From Pseudoalteromonas sp. MEBiC 03607 (GTDB lineage: Bacteria; Pseudomonadota; Gammaproteobacteria; Enterobacterales; Alteromonadaceae): a stretch of 64,000 nt of DNA. The translations under genes were made by a program, and so were the position numbers. Position 1 is the first letter of the stretch, and every line of letters begins with the position of its first letter. The DNA lies in NCBI RefSeq assembly GCF_004792295.1, contig NZ_SRRY01000002.1, positions 496,001-560,000 of the forward strand. The letters run 5' to 3'. The notes under the pieces were generated by a model. The model ran no database searches. It was not told where the DNA came from and was given only the letters and a program-made list of their open reading frames with translations. Below are positions 1 through 11,119 of the stretch, in pieces.

Positions 1-26
1 GCAACTTCAGGATTAATGGTTTTCAT
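1..26 (-). CDS. possible 5' end of a divergent gene (partial)
   Basis: On the minus strand an ATG at 26-24 opens a frame that reads MKTINPEV and runs off the window start. It would be transcribed divergently from katG. Only eight to nine codons are visible and the upstream ribosome binding site is weak, so neither the reality nor the identity of the gene can be judged. Confidence 0.25.
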
Positions 27-191
27 AAGGGCTACTCGCTGTTTAATAATACCCTTATAAAATGGACGGTTTTGCAAAATGAATCAAATCAGATTTTTCT
101 ATCGGTGCAATCGATTTAAAACTATGTTCTTAATCTAGCTTTATCGAAGTACAACTCCTATAGTTTTAAACAACAGGAACTTATTTGCTAT

Positions 192-2468
<2,277 letters not shown>

Positions 2469-2489
2469 TTTAAAATTCCTTTAAGTACA

Positions 2490-2516
2490 AAGGCTACACA
2501 ATGTGTAGCCTTTTTT
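2490..2516 (+). terminator. Rho-independent terminator of katG
   Basis: An 11-bp stem AAGGCTACACA (2490-2500) and TGTGTAGCCTT (2502-2512) is followed by a T run. Confidence 0.9.
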
Positions 2517-2520
2517 AATG

Positions 2521-2626
2521 TAGGGAAGTTAGCGAGTTACAAGGGGAAAGGGGAAAGTTACGAGGGGAAAGAGTAAAGTTACGAGATACGAGGTAGCAGC
2601 GATTTTACATCGCGTCTCAGCGCCTC
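2521..2626 (+). repeat. family B REP-like element, copy 1
   Basis: A purine-rich stretch of repeated GCGAGGGGAAAG/AAAGTTACGAG words leads into the hairpin core GCGATTTTACATCGC at 2599-2613 (stem GCGAT/ATCGC). The same architecture recurs near 4.8, 26.9, 38.5, 49.3 and 50.7 kb. It sits directly after the katG terminator, the usual place for REP-type elements. Confidence 0.7.
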
Positions 2627-2630
2627 GGTG

Positions 2631-3015
2631 CTTTCTATGGTTCTAATAACCTTTTCACAAAGAGAAGTGAATGAGCGGACTTCAGATAATTATTAAATGT
2701 GTATTAGCCTGCTGGATCTTTTTCTAACCACAGAGGACACAGAGAGCACAGAGTAAGAGAAGGAGAAACCATAATCTCTTTGTAAATATTGTTTTCTCTG
2801 TGTAGCGCGCAGCGCCTCTATGTACTCTGTGGTTCAATTGTCTTTACTCACAAAGAGAAGAGAACGAGAAGACAATGAGTATGCGAAATAGACAGCTACT
2901 CAATTAGAATCCTCTAAAGCGCAGCGTCTCTTATCCTTTTTGTGAATTTAGTTTCTTTGTGAAGCACTTAGCGCCTTAGTGGTTCAATGTTTAAATCTAA
3001 ACAGAACCACCAAAG
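2631..3015. repeat. family A CACAGAG/CACAAAG repeat array 1
   Basis: Diverged copies of a dispersed repeat. It contains ACCACAGAGGACACAGAG near 2728, its inverted counterpart CTCTGTGGTTC near 2826, the words CACAAAGAGAAG and CTCTTTGTGAA, and GCGCAGCGCCTC blocks. Opposed words can pair as hairpins. No gene is supported in the interval; together with copy 1 of family B it fills the katG-ybiT gap. Confidence 0.75.
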
Positions 3016-3054
3016 CCACCAAATAAAGGGAATAGCTATAAAACCTGTTTAAGC

Positions 3055-4653
3055 TTACTGCGCTTGTTGCGCAACATGGTCCATATATTCGTCAAACGTG
3101 CCCTGAAAATCGATAAGCTTTTTATCTTTAATATCGATGATACGAGTCGCTAATGACGATACAAACTCACGGTCGTGGCTCACAAAAATAAGCGTACCTT
3201 GGTAATCTTTTAAAGCATTATTGAGCGCTTCAATGGCTTCCATATCCATGTGGTTAGTTGGCTCATCCATAATTAGCACATTGATGTCTTGCATCATCAG
3301 CTTACCAAACAATAGACGGTTCTTTTCACCACCTGAACAGTTACGCGCTTTTTTGTTAGCGTCATCTGCAGTAAATAATAAACGGCCTAACATAGCACGC
3401 ACCATTAAATCGTTGTGCTTAGCGGTGCGCCACTGCGACATCCAATCGAACAGAGTTAAGTCGTTATCAAACTCTTTGCTGCTGTCTTGTGGGCAATAAC
3501 CAATACTGGCATTTTCAGACCACTTAACCACACCTTCGTTGCTTTGTATTTCATTCACTAGGCAGCGTAATAGGGTAGTTTTACCTACACCGTTTTCACC
3601 AATAACCGCAAGCTTAGCACCGGCTTCTAGCAATAAGTCACCGCCGCTAAACAGGGTTTCACCCTCAAAGCCATGACCTAGTTTAGTAAGCTCTAATGCT
3701 TGGCGATACATCTTTTTACCTTCGTCAAAACGAAGTGATGGGCTAATACGGCTTGATGCTTTTACTTCATCAAGCTTAATTTTATCCATGCGCTTAGCAC
3801 GAGAGCTGGCTAGTTTTGCTTTTGATGCGTTAGCACCAAAGCGGTTTACGAACTCTTGTAGCTCGTCAATTTCAGCGCTTTTCTTAGCGTTTTCAGCAAG
3901 CAGTTGTTCGCGTTGTAAGCTTGAAGCTTCGATCCACTTTTCGTAGTTACCAGGATAAATTCTTAGCTCACCGTAGTCGATATCGGCCATGTGTGTACAC
4001 ACCGAGTTTAAGAAGTGACGGTCGTGCGAGATAATAATCATCGTACACTTTCGCTGGTTAAGCTCGTTAGCTAGCCAAGTAATAGTGTGAATATCAAGGT
4101 TATTGGTTGGCTCATCAAGTAGCAAAATATCAGGGTTTGCAAACAGTGCCTGCGCTAAAAGCACACGTAGTTTCCAGCCTGGCGCAACGTTCGCCATTAA
4201 GCCGTAATGAAACTCTTGCTCAATACCCGCTTGGATCAAAATTTCTTCTGCACGGCTTTCTGCTGTGTAGCCATCCATTTCGGCAAAAACGCTTTCAAGC
4301 TCAGCGACTTTCATGCCATCTTCTTCACTCATTTCTGGCAGTGAATAAATACGGTCGCGTTCTTGTTTTACTTTCCAAAGCTCGGCATCACCCATGATAA
4401 CCGCATCAACTACAGTGTATTGCTCAAATGCAAACTGGTCTTGGCTAAGCGTACCGAGCTTTAAACCCGGTGCAATCGACACATTGCCAGAGGTTGGCAC
4501 AAGCGCACCACTTAGAATTTTCATAAAGGTCGATTTGCCGCAGCCATTCGCGCCAATTAAACCATAGCGGTTGCCATTACCAAACTTAGCTGAAATGTTC
4601 TCAAACAAAGGCTCTGCACCAAACTGCATGGTGATATTTGCGGTTGAAATCAA
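3055..4653 (-). CDS. ybiT: ABC-F family ATPase YbiT
   Basis: Cytoplasmic tandem-ATPase ABC-F protein without membrane domains. These proteins act on the ribosome, with roles in translation and antibiotic tolerance. The 532 residues match E. coli YbiT almost end to end by recall. Walker A of domain 1 is GANGCGKST near residue 34. The variant first signature segment [15 protein letters not shown] and [11 protein letters not shown] follow. The linker is charged and helical. Domain 2 has [25 protein letters not shown] and [11 protein letters not shown]. The start ATG reads [12 protein letters not shown], as in the family. It stands alone, with repeat DNA on both sides. Confidence 0.95.
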   Translation of the reverse strand: MISTANITMQFGAEPLFENISAKFGNGNRYGLIGANGCGKSTFMKILSGALVPTSGNVSIAPGLKLGTLSQDQFAFEQYTVVDAVIMGDAELWKVKQERDRIYSLPEMSEEDGMKVAELESVFAEMDGYTAESRAEEILIQAGIEQEFHYGLMANVAPGWKLRVLLAQALFANPDILLLDEPTNNLDIHTITWLANELNQRKCTMIIISHDRHFLNSVCTHMADIDYGELRIYPGNYEKWIEASSLQREQLLAENAKKSAEIDELQEFVNRFGANASKAKLASSRAKRMDKIKLDEVKASSRISPSLRFDEGKKMYRQALELTKLGHGFEGETLFSGGDLLLEAGAKLAVIGENGVGKTTLLRCLVNEIQSNEGVVKWSENASIGYCPQDSSKEFDNDLTLFDWMSQWRTAKHNDLMVRAMLGRLLFTADDANKKARNCSGGEKNRLLFGKLMMQDINVLIMDEPTNHMDMEAIEALNNALKDYQGTLIFVSHDREFVSSLATRIIDIKDKKLIDFQGTFDEYMDHVAQQAQ

Positions 4654-4777
4654 CGAATTATTCCTAGAAAAATACTGACAGGGTTATGGGCGCAGAAACT
4701 GCGAAAATAAACAAGCAATAGGGTAAATAATAGGCCGCGGATTATACAGATCAGCCCCAAAGAACGCCATTAAAAAA

Positions 4778-4912
4778 GAGAAAGTTTCAAGCTGAAAGGG
4801 GAAAGTTATGAGATGCGAGATTCGAGGTAGTAGCGATTTTACATCGCGTCCTAGCGCCTAGAACCTAGAACCCAGAACCCAGAACCCAGAACCCAGAACC
4901 CAGAACCCAGGT
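4778..4912 (+). repeat. family B REP-like element, copy 2, with a 7-bp tandem repeat
   Basis: Purine-rich GAAAGTTATGAGATGCGAG words precede the core GTAGTAGCGATTTTACATCG at 4827-4846, followed by CGTCCTAGCGCC. A tandem run of the heptamer CCCAGAA/CCTAGAA occupies 4861-4912, about seven units. This is a simple-sequence expansion of the same style as the CTCGCAA run near 17.0 kb. Confidence 0.65.
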
Positions 4913-5137
4913 CCTAGCGCCTATGTTTCATTCGTAGGCGTGAAACTTGTTTCGCGCGTCTGACAGCTGAAGACTGAAAGCTCTTATTTATTTTTGGTTC
5001 GGCACTAAAGTACCTCCTACAAGACCTCCCACAAACGGCACAAAATAAGAAAAAAACCTGAAAATATATAAATATAGTTAATACTTTAGGGAAATCGGGC
5101 GATAATACTAAGTAATATGACAGCAAAGGTGGATTCA
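4913..5137. other. intergenic DNA upstream of the chemotaxis receptor
   Basis: After the heptamer repeat there is a stretch with TAGGCGTGAAACTTGTTTCGCGCG and AGCTGAAGACTGAAAGCT-like words, then AT-rich DNA that should hold the receptor promoter. No convincing gene, RNA or terminator was found. Confidence 0.4.
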
Positions 5138-6763
5138 ATGTCTGCAAGTATTTCATTCAATAACTTGAGCATCACAAAAAAAATACACGCCATAACATGC
5201 ATTGCCATAACGGCATTCGTGATTATAGTGGTAACCAACTTTATCGCTATGAACGATAACAAAATTTCACTCGATGAATTAGAAAAGTCATCCTATCAAG
5301 TCGTAAAACTTACTACCGCCAATGTAGCCTTACTCGAAAAACTAGACGAACTATATACACAGGCAGTGACATTTGGTGAATCAGATTTAGTCGATAGCGC
5401 AGCACAAACCTATAAAAAGATTAACGAAAACCTACAAGACATCATCAGCATTAACGATGTCTACGTGAATAGCGATACAAAAAAACAGTTAGAGCTTTAT
5501 GCACAAACGTCTTCGAGTATTGCAAGCTCGATGATTGAAGGAACTGCCGACTTCAGCAAAATTCAGCAGCAAGCCCAGCAAAAAACCAAACAGTACGAAG
5601 CCGTGCTTGAAGGTTTTAAGCGTGCTCAATCTCGCGCTGATGATCGCTTTTTTGAGCTTGTACAAGCAACCAAAGCTCGTTCAGACAATGCGCTTAATTT
5701 AATGCTGATTGTCTCGGTAGTTTCATTACTGTTACTAATTGCTACATCGATTTGGATTGCCCGTGGAATTGGCTCATCAGCCAGTGCTGCGGCAAGTAAC
5801 TTACGTTTGTTAGCCGATGGTAAAGGCTCGCTGAGCACTCAACTTGAAGTACACGCTAAAGACGAAATAGGACAGGTATCAATTAATTTTAATGCCTTTA
5901 TACAGCTACTAAAGGCTGCTGTACTTGAAGTAATAGCGGTGTGTGAGCCATTAATGGAAAACTCAACCCGGCTTGTGCAAGGTATGGAACGCGCCGAGCG
6001 TGCAACAACTAAACAAACATCAGATGCCGAAATCGTAAAGCAATCGATGGAAGAAATGCGTCAAAGTGTTGCTGATATTTCTCACTCAGCGGCAAACGCA
6101 TCGCAAGCTGCGCAAACCGCAGAACGGGAAGTAGAGCAAAGCCGAACGCAAATAAGACGCTCTGTAAGTGAGTCACGTACATTAAGTGATGAAATTAACC
6201 AAGCTGCTTCGACAATTAACCAGCTGGCGAATGACACTAAAAATGTAACGCAAATTTTAAACGTAATTACCTCTATTGCTGAGCAAACTAATTTACTTGC
6301 TTTAAATGCGGCTATTGAAGCTGCGCGTGCAGGTGAACAAGGCCGTGGTTTTGCGGTTGTTGCTGACGAAGTGCGTGAGCTTGCTTCAAGAACATCACAC
6401 TCAACTAACGAAATCAGAGAGCTACTTACAACGCTAACCACCGCAGCAAGCGATGCGGTAACTGCTATGAACTCAGCCCGAGATATGGCTACAAACAATG
6501 CTGAAGCTGCTGAAAATACAGGGCAATCTATTGATAAAATTTCTGAGCAGATATTATCAATTAACGGTATGAACTCTCAGATTGCCGCAGCCACCGAAGA
6601 ACAAACATCTGTGGCAAGTATGGTGGTTGAGAACGTGTCGAATATGCATATGTCGTTTGAAGAAACAATGGATTCACTCTCGGCGGTACGTGATGTAGCG
6701 AAGAACCTTCACTACCTTTCTGATTCGTTACTCGACGCCACTGCAAAATTTAAAGTTGAGTAA
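5138..6763 (+). CDS. methyl-accepting chemotaxis protein
   Basis: Membrane chemoreceptor that passes ligand signals to CheA/CheW at the cell pole. A short cytoplasmic N-terminus leads to TM1 at about residues 15-37, then a helical periplasmic sensor of about 140 residues rich in Gln and Lys, TM2 at about 185-208 ([20 protein letters not shown]), a HAMP region and a long coiled-coil signalling domain. The conserved hairpin tip is present ([20 protein letters not shown], then [11 protein letters not shown]). No CheR-tethering pentapeptide is seen at the C-terminus. The ATG at 5138 is preferred because AAAGGTGG lies just before it; an in-frame ATG at 5117 has no such site. The ligand cannot be predicted. 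A terminator follows 11 bp after the stop. Confidence 0.92.
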   Translation: MSASISFNNLSITKKIHAITCIAITAFVIIVVTNFIAMNDNKISLDELEKSSYQVVKLTTANVALLEKLDELYTQAVTFGESDLVDSAAQTYKKINENLQDIISINDVYVNSDTKKQLELYAQTSSSIASSMIEGTADFSKIQQQAQQKTKQYEAVLEGFKRAQSRADDRFFELVQATKARSDNALNLMLIVSVVSLLLLIATSIWIARGIGSSASAAASNLRLLADGKGSLSTQLEVHAKDEIGQVSINFNAFIQLLKAAVLEVIAVCEPLMENSTRLVQGMERAERATTKQTSDAEIVKQSMEEMRQSVADISHSAANASQAAQTAEREVEQSRTQIRRSVSESRTLSDEINQAASTINQLANDTKNVTQILNVITSIAEQTNLLALNAAIEAARAGEQGRGFAVVADEVRELASRTSHSTNEIRELLTTLTTAASDAVTAMNSARDMATNNAEAAENTGQSIDKISEQILSINGMNSQIAAATEEQTSVASMVVENVSNMHMSFEETMDSLSAVRDVAKNLHYLSDSLLDATAKFKVE

Positions 6764-6774
6764 TTTAAGCGCAT

Positions 6775-6801
6775 AAAAAACCAGGCATCGCCTGGTTTTT
6801 T
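6775..6801. terminator. terminator after the chemotaxis receptor
   Basis: A-rich flank, stem CCAGGC (6781-6786) and GCCTGG (6790-6795) with loop ATC, then a T run. The A and T flanks let it work on both strands, so it may also serve the convergent gene ending at 6832. Confidence 0.88.
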
Positions 6802-6831
6802 ATTAACGGTAGTGAGTATTTAAGCTAGCAC

Positions 6832-7239
6832 TTAAAAAGTACCTACTACTTTAACTTTATCAGTTACTTTTGCTGCATCGATATAACCAATGGCGTCGCT
6901 ATTGGCTGCAACAAAATCAATAACAGCTTGATCGTTTGCTAGTTTTTCAGGTGGCGTACCTTTACCTGTAAATACCAGTTTTGACCAATAAGCGTTAAGC
7001 TGGCTGCTCGATTTACCAACCACCTTATCGTTAAACTCGTCGCTTACGCTGTTGCCGTCTTGGTTTACCGGGTTTACTTTGGTGCCATCATCAAACGACT
7101 TTGCTTTGCCAAGGTAAATCTTTTTGATAGTTCCTTCATCAATAGCATTGCCATTTGCAGGGTTTACAATAACAGCAACATCAGCAAATGCAGTGTGCGA
7201 ACAAACGGTGAGTGCTGTAGCGATTAATAATTTTTTCAT
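6832..7239 (-). CDS. short PstS-like phosphate-binding family protein
   Basis: Secreted protein of about 135 residues with signal peptide MKKLLIATALTVCSHTAFA. The mature part resembles part of the phosphate ABC transporter substrate-binding fold: VIVNPANGNAIDEGTIKKIYLGK near the start, then DEFNDKVVGKSS, YWSKLVFTGKGTPP and a terminal IGYIDA motif. It is less than half the length of classical PstS (about 320-340) and no pstCAB genes are nearby. Such short PstS-like proteins are common in marine Gammaproteobacteria, often next to a porin, as here. The start at 7239 gives a GGAG site 6 nt upstream; 7242 is also possible. It lies 12 bp after the porin gene, so the two are likely one operon. Confidence 0.8.
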   Translation of the reverse strand: MKKLLIATALTVCSHTAFADVAVIVNPANGNAIDEGTIKKIYLGKAKSFDDGTKVNPVNQDGNSVSDEFNDKVVGKSSSQLNAYWSKLVFTGKGTPPEKLANDQAVIDFVAANSDAIGYIDAAKVTDKVKVVGTF

Positions 7240-7251
7240 CATAAACTCCAA

Positions 7252-8397
7252 TTAAAAAACTAAATCAACAGCAACAGCAACAACGTCGGTTTCTGTATCT
7301 GTAATATCATCTTTAAAGCGGCTGAAATCTACTTTTAAAGCAGCTGATGGGTGGAAGTCATAACGAGTACCAATGGTATACACATTGCTCTTCGCTTTTA
7401 CGCCCTCAAGCACCTGATTAATACCTGCGTTTAAAGCTGGTACTGCAGGTAGTGCGTTGTAGCGGTTGCTATCGTGTTTGTCGTCGTTATTTTCGTAAGT
7501 TAAGTGCACAACCCACTCATCCATACGGTAACCAACAGAGGTATAGTATTGAGTTTGTTTAGCAAGGGCGCTATTTTCTACTTCAAACTCAGTGTATTCA
7601 GCATCAAATAGAATGTCGTTGTAATCAATCGAAAAGCCCACAGCGAAGAAAGAGCCATCATCTTCGTTAACAGCAATATCATCAGCTTGATCAACAAAGC
7701 CCGCAGCTCTAAGTGTTTGCTCAAGGCCATTAAGCGCAACACCTGCATCGGTGTCGTTTTCGATTGCAATTGTTGTGTCTGCTACAAAGTATGCAGCACG
7801 AGCACTGAACCAGTCGTAGCTCATCGTCCAGTTGATACCTGCAATATCATTAAGCTCTGTATCGCCATTAACCGATACCACAGCAATGTTGCCATCGAAG
7901 CTACCGTAAATAACTTGAACGGTTGAATCCCAATCACCTAATTGCGTGTTATGTAACAGGCTTAGGCCTTCATACGTTGAAAACGGGAGGTTATAAACAG
8001 ATTGCGGCGGACGAACCCAACGGTAAGTATAACCAACGTCTAAGAAGTCTGAATAACGGTAAAAAGGCACACGCATTTTACCAGCACTCACTTGTAGCTC
8101 ATCGCTGAACTCATAGGTTAAATAAGCCCACTCAAACTCAGCATCAAAATCATCGCTACCACGCGCTACAATTTGTGCCGTAGCGCTTAGTTTTTCTTGT
8201 AAATCTGCAGAAAGCTGTAATGCGAACATACTTTCGTTTTTAAACGAAATATCGTCATCGTAACCATAAAGCGTTGCGTCATCGTCAAGGGCTTTACCGC
8301 CAACAATAGAAGCAAAGCCATTTATGCGAACCTCTGCCATTGTGTTTGCAGACACAAAAGCAGCACATAGAGCCAATGCAATAGGAAGTTTTTTCAT
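7252..8397 (-). CDS. outer-membrane porin-like beta-barrel protein
   Basis: A 381-residue protein with signal peptide MKKLPIALALCAAFVSANTMA followed by alternating strands. A typical N-terminal strand VRINGFASIVGGKAL is present. Internal segments such as SAGKMRVPFYRYSDFLDVGYTYRW resemble DcaP/porin-like barrels, and the C-terminus ends in Phe (VAVDLVF), the usual BAM-recognised signature. It probably allows diffusion of small anions or nutrients across the outer membrane. It heads an operon with the PstS-like gene, so phosphate or other anion uptake is a reasonable inference but is not shown. The ATG is preceded by AGGGAT. Confidence 0.82.
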   Translation of the reverse strand: MKKLPIALALCAAFVSANTMAEVRINGFASIVGGKALDDDATLYGYDDDISFKNESMFALQLSADLQEKLSATAQIVARGSDDFDAEFEWAYLTYEFSDELQVSAGKMRVPFYRYSDFLDVGYTYRWVRPPQSVYNLPFSTYEGLSLLHNTQLGDWDSTVQVIYGSFDGNIAVVSVNGDTELNDIAGINWTMSYDWFSARAAYFVADTTIAIENDTDAGVALNGLEQTLRAAGFVDQADDIAVNEDDGSFFAVGFSIDYNDILFDAEYTEFEVENSALAKQTQYYTSVGYRMDEWVVHLTYENNDDKHDSNRYNALPAVPALNAGINQVLEGVKAKSNVYTIGTRYDFHPSAALKVDFSRFKDDITDTETDVVAVAVDLVF

Positions 8398-8442
8398 TGT
8401 GTATCCCTAGTATTTAGTATGAAAATGTTGATTTCGCTTAAT

Positions 8443-8448
8443 ATTATA
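8443..8448 (-). promoter_or_regulatory. candidate -10 box of the porin operon
   Basis: A perfect TATAAT on the minus strand lies 45 nt before the porin ATG. No strong -35 hexamer at the right spacing is visible, so an activator may be needed. Confidence 0.45.
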
Positions 8449-8648
8449 GTAGTGCGTAGCGAAATGGGCGACACAAGTTACAGATAAATTGTAATTACGG
8501 CAATCAGTAAGTTGTTATTTTTAAATTGAAAAAGGTACAAATTAAAGTTGGAAAGCGCCCTAAAAGCATCTGTTAGTGCTCTTAATCTTAAATCAGCCCG
8601 TAGGATTTTTTATGCGCACAGAGAGATGAATAAGGGTACATCAGTTAA

Positions 8649-9124
8649 TTGTATATTAGCTTGATAGATCTTTTTCTAACCACAGGGACACAGAGAGAAC
8701 TGAGGAAAACAAGGAACTCTCTAAAGCGAAGCGTCTCTTATCCTCTTTGTGAATTTTGGTGTCTCTGTGTAGCGCGCAGCGCCACGGTGTCCTCTGTGGT
8801 TCCAATATTTTTATTCACAAAGAGAAGTGAATGAGAAGACAACGAGGGAACCCAAATTAACTTCACCAACCTTCTTCTAAGACACAGCCAAGTAACCTAT
8901 TTATCGAGAAGAGCAGTTTGCCAGATCTTTTTCGAACCACAGAGGACACAGAGAGCACAGAGGAAGAAACGGAGGTACTAAAGTGTACTTCTCTAAAGCG
9001 AAGCGTCTCTTATCCTCTTTGTGAATTTTGGTTTCTCTGTATAGCGCGCAGCGCCTCGGTGTACTCTGTGGTTCAAATCTTTATTTCACAAAGAGAAGTG
9101 AACGAGAAAACCATTAACTATTAG
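8649..9124. repeat. family A repeat array 2
   Basis: Two successive copies, from about 8675 and 8935, each begin ACCACAGAGGACACAGAGAG. They continue through TCTAAAGCGAAGCGTCTCTT, CCTCTTTGTGAATTTTGG and TAGCGCGCAGCGCC and end with CTCTGTGGTTC and CACAAAGAGAAGTGAA. The ends of each copy are inverted repeats (AACCACAGAG / CTCTGTGGTT). ORFs here encode low-complexity peptides and are not genes. The rest of the 8398-9234 gap holds the porin promoter and AT-rich DNA. Confidence 0.8.
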
Positions 9125-9234
9125 CTAAAATAATTTACCACATAACTTGTACCCATTTTTTATTCATTATTGACTCACTACAGTGATAAAGATAACCTTT
9201 AAATAAGGATGATTAATTAGTATGGATACTACTT

Positions 9235-10254
9235 ATGGCATTAGAAATTAGAATTTGTATTGATTCAGTCACAGCTGAATTTGTGAAATGTAAAGAAGAT
9301 AAAGAAGACACCTTTACTAAAGACAATAACCATATAAAAAACCAAGTTATCACTTCAGGCACACCTTATATATGGCGAAGAGAATACTCAGACTCTTACA
9401 CTCCACCTACTAATGAACAACAAAGTATAGTTCGTCAATTTGATTTATTACCTGCGCAATCCCGCCGGAACATTGCATACATGCTTCGCGATTTTGGCAG
9501 TGAAACGCTTATGGCAATCTCTGATTTTCAAAATCAGGTTATGCCATTTTTGTCTGAAAACACACATGGAATTGTTGGGGCTGGAGCAACATCAATAGAG
9601 GCTCGTAGTTCAAAGTTCGCCACCTATGCCAACAAATATGAAGCCGCTTTAAGAGATATTCGCATGGCTCATAAATCAGGAATGCCCAAGTATCATATGG
9701 TTGCATTAGAACAAAAAGCATTCAGTATATTCAAAGAGCTGAACGGCCAGTTTCGTGCAGAATTGCAACGTTTTATGAGTGTAAACCGTGCAAGCCGTCG
9801 TGGCACGGTTTGGTCTAACCCGAATCGAGGAATCAATATAGCTAAATCAGCAAGGCATTCCGCCAAGCTCGATATAAGTAGCACCGCTGAATTCAATAAA
9901 ATTAAGCGAATTGAAAATACCGGGCGCTGGCTTGGCAATGGCATGATTTTACTTGATGGTGCATTCAGAGCGAACAAAGTTTACAGCGACTATAAAAACA
10001 ATAAGGATTGGCAGCGAAGTTTATCAACAGAGCTAGCTAGTTTTGGGGCTTCAACAGCATTAGGTATTTACACAGGTACAGTTTTAACAACTGCACTTAG
10101 CTCAGTTTTAATACTTACACCTTATGGTTGGGTAGTTGCAATTGGCTTGAGTATAATTGCTGGACTAACTGCAAGCATACAAATGAACAAATTCTCTAAG
10201 AAAGTTTCTGAAAACATCTATGATAGGAAACCTATATTTGAAGGTGCATTTTAA
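9235..10254 (+). CDS. putative membrane-active toxin or effector (unknown family)
   Basis: A 339-residue protein without a signal peptide. Residues 1-60 are polar. The middle (about 70-230) is helical and rich in Arg and Gln (LLPAQSRRNIAYMLRDFG). A C-terminal module has GRWLGNGMILLDGAFRANKV, then DWQRSLSTELASFGASTA, then two long Gly/Ala/Thr-rich hydrophobic segments at about 275-320, ending in a short basic tail. A soluble protein with a late hydrophobic hairpin is typical of pore-forming bacteriocins and of membrane-disrupting type VI effectors such as the Tme proteins. That likeness is from recall and is not a proven match. The downstream gene overlaps by 1 nt (TAATG) and encodes a small membrane protein, as expected for immunity. 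The ribosome binding site is weak. The pair sits between two repeat arrays. Confidence 0.6.
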   Translation: MALEIRICIDSVTAEFVKCKEDKEDTFTKDNNHIKNQVITSGTPYIWRREYSDSYTPPTNEQQSIVRQFDLLPAQSRRNIAYMLRDFGSETLMAISDFQNQVMPFLSENTHGIVGAGATSIEARSSKFATYANKYEAALRDIRMAHKSGMPKYHMVALEQKAFSIFKELNGQFRAELQRFMSVNRASRRGTVWSNPNRGINIAKSARHSAKLDISSTAEFNKIKRIENTGRWLGNGMILLDGAFRANKVYSDYKNNKDWQRSLSTELASFGASTALGIYTGTVLTTALSSVLILTPYGWVVAIGLSIIAGLTASIQMNKFSKKVSENIYDRKPIFEGAF

Positions 10255-10595
10255 TGCCTTTATCTCATTTTGCTGGATACTCCTTACTGATATTTACAGT
10301 AGTTACTTTTGCTTCAGGTGTGCTCTTTTATAGAGTGTCAGTTAAGTATATAGATAAGCATATGGAAAAAGATGGAGTATCTCCGCCTGGTTGGGATAAA
10401 GGCATCGGCGCAAGCGTTTCGTTTTATATATTTGCTATGTTTTTTGAGCGCTCAAGAATCCCAACCCCACTATTTGATGGTCGTTTTGTAGCAAAGTATG
10501 CACGGCCTATCGACAAAGTTATAGGAGCTGCGCACTTAATCTCGGTCTTTGGGGCAATTATTTGTCTATGTATCGTTTCTTATTATCAAAAATAG
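10254..10595 (+). CDS. small membrane protein, candidate immunity protein
   Basis: A 113-residue protein with three predicted membrane segments: about residues 7-27 (YSLLIFTVVTFASGVLFY), about 50-63 (SVSFYIFAMFF) and about 92-110 (HLISVFGAIICLCIVSYY). A polar loop KHMEKDGVSPPGWDKGIG lies between the first two. Its ATG overlaps the stop of the preceding gene, so translation is probably coupled. An inner-membrane partner for a protein with a pore-like hairpin fits an immunity role, as for pore-forming colicins. No family was recognised and the role is inferred from context only. Confidence 0.6.
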   Translation: MPLSHFAGYSLLIFTVVTFASGVLFYRVSVKYIDKHMEKDGVSPPGWDKGIGASVSFYIFAMFFERSRIPTPLFDGRFVAKYARPIDKVIGAAHLISVFGAIICLCIVSYYQK

Positions 10596-10639
10596 TTAAC
10601 CCGTAACACCTTGATAAGATTGCTTATATTAAATGAAGC

Positions 10640-11095
10640 ATCCTCGATGCTCTTTGTGGTTCCAATATTTTTATTCACAAAGAGAAGTGAATGAGAAGAC
10701 AATGAGCATTTGAAATAGACAGCTACTTAATATGAATCCTCTAAAGCGCAGCGTCTCTTATCCTCTTTGTGAATTTTGGTGTCTCTGTGTAGCGCGCAGC
10801 GCCTCGGTGACCTCTGTGGTTCAAATCTTTATTTAACAAAGAGAAGTGAATGAGAAGACAATGAGCATTTGAAATAGACAGCTACTTAATATGAATCCTC
10901 TAAAGCGAAGCGTCTCTTATCCTCTTTGTGAATTTTGGTGTCTCAGTGTAGCGCGCAGCGCCTCGGTGACCTTTGTGGTTCAAATCTTTATTTAACAAAG
11001 AGAAGTGAATGAGCCTATATATTAAAAGATCTTACTGATATTCCTCTAAAGCGCAGCGTCTTATAATCTCTTTGTAAATTAGGTTTTTGATATAA
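10640..11095. repeat. family A repeat array 3
   Basis: About three consecutive units in one orientation. Each has CACAAAGAGAAGTGAATGAG (near 10677, 10837 and 10994), TCTAAAGCG(C/A)AGCGTCTCTT, CCTCTTTGTGAATTTTGG and TAGCGCGCAGCGCCTCGG. The first two spacers are nearly identical, which points to recent duplication. No gene is supported in 10596-11119. Confidence 0.82.
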
Positions 11096-11119
11096 ATCTG
11101 ATGCGGGCCGACGCGAGTT

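Noticed and set aside
8649..9124. Short ORFs in repeat array 2 (and in arrays 5 and 6) that look like conserved small proteins
   Set aside because: Peptides such as those containing SLKRSVSYPLCEFW recur because the DNA repeat recurs. Codon pattern and lack of SD argue against translation.
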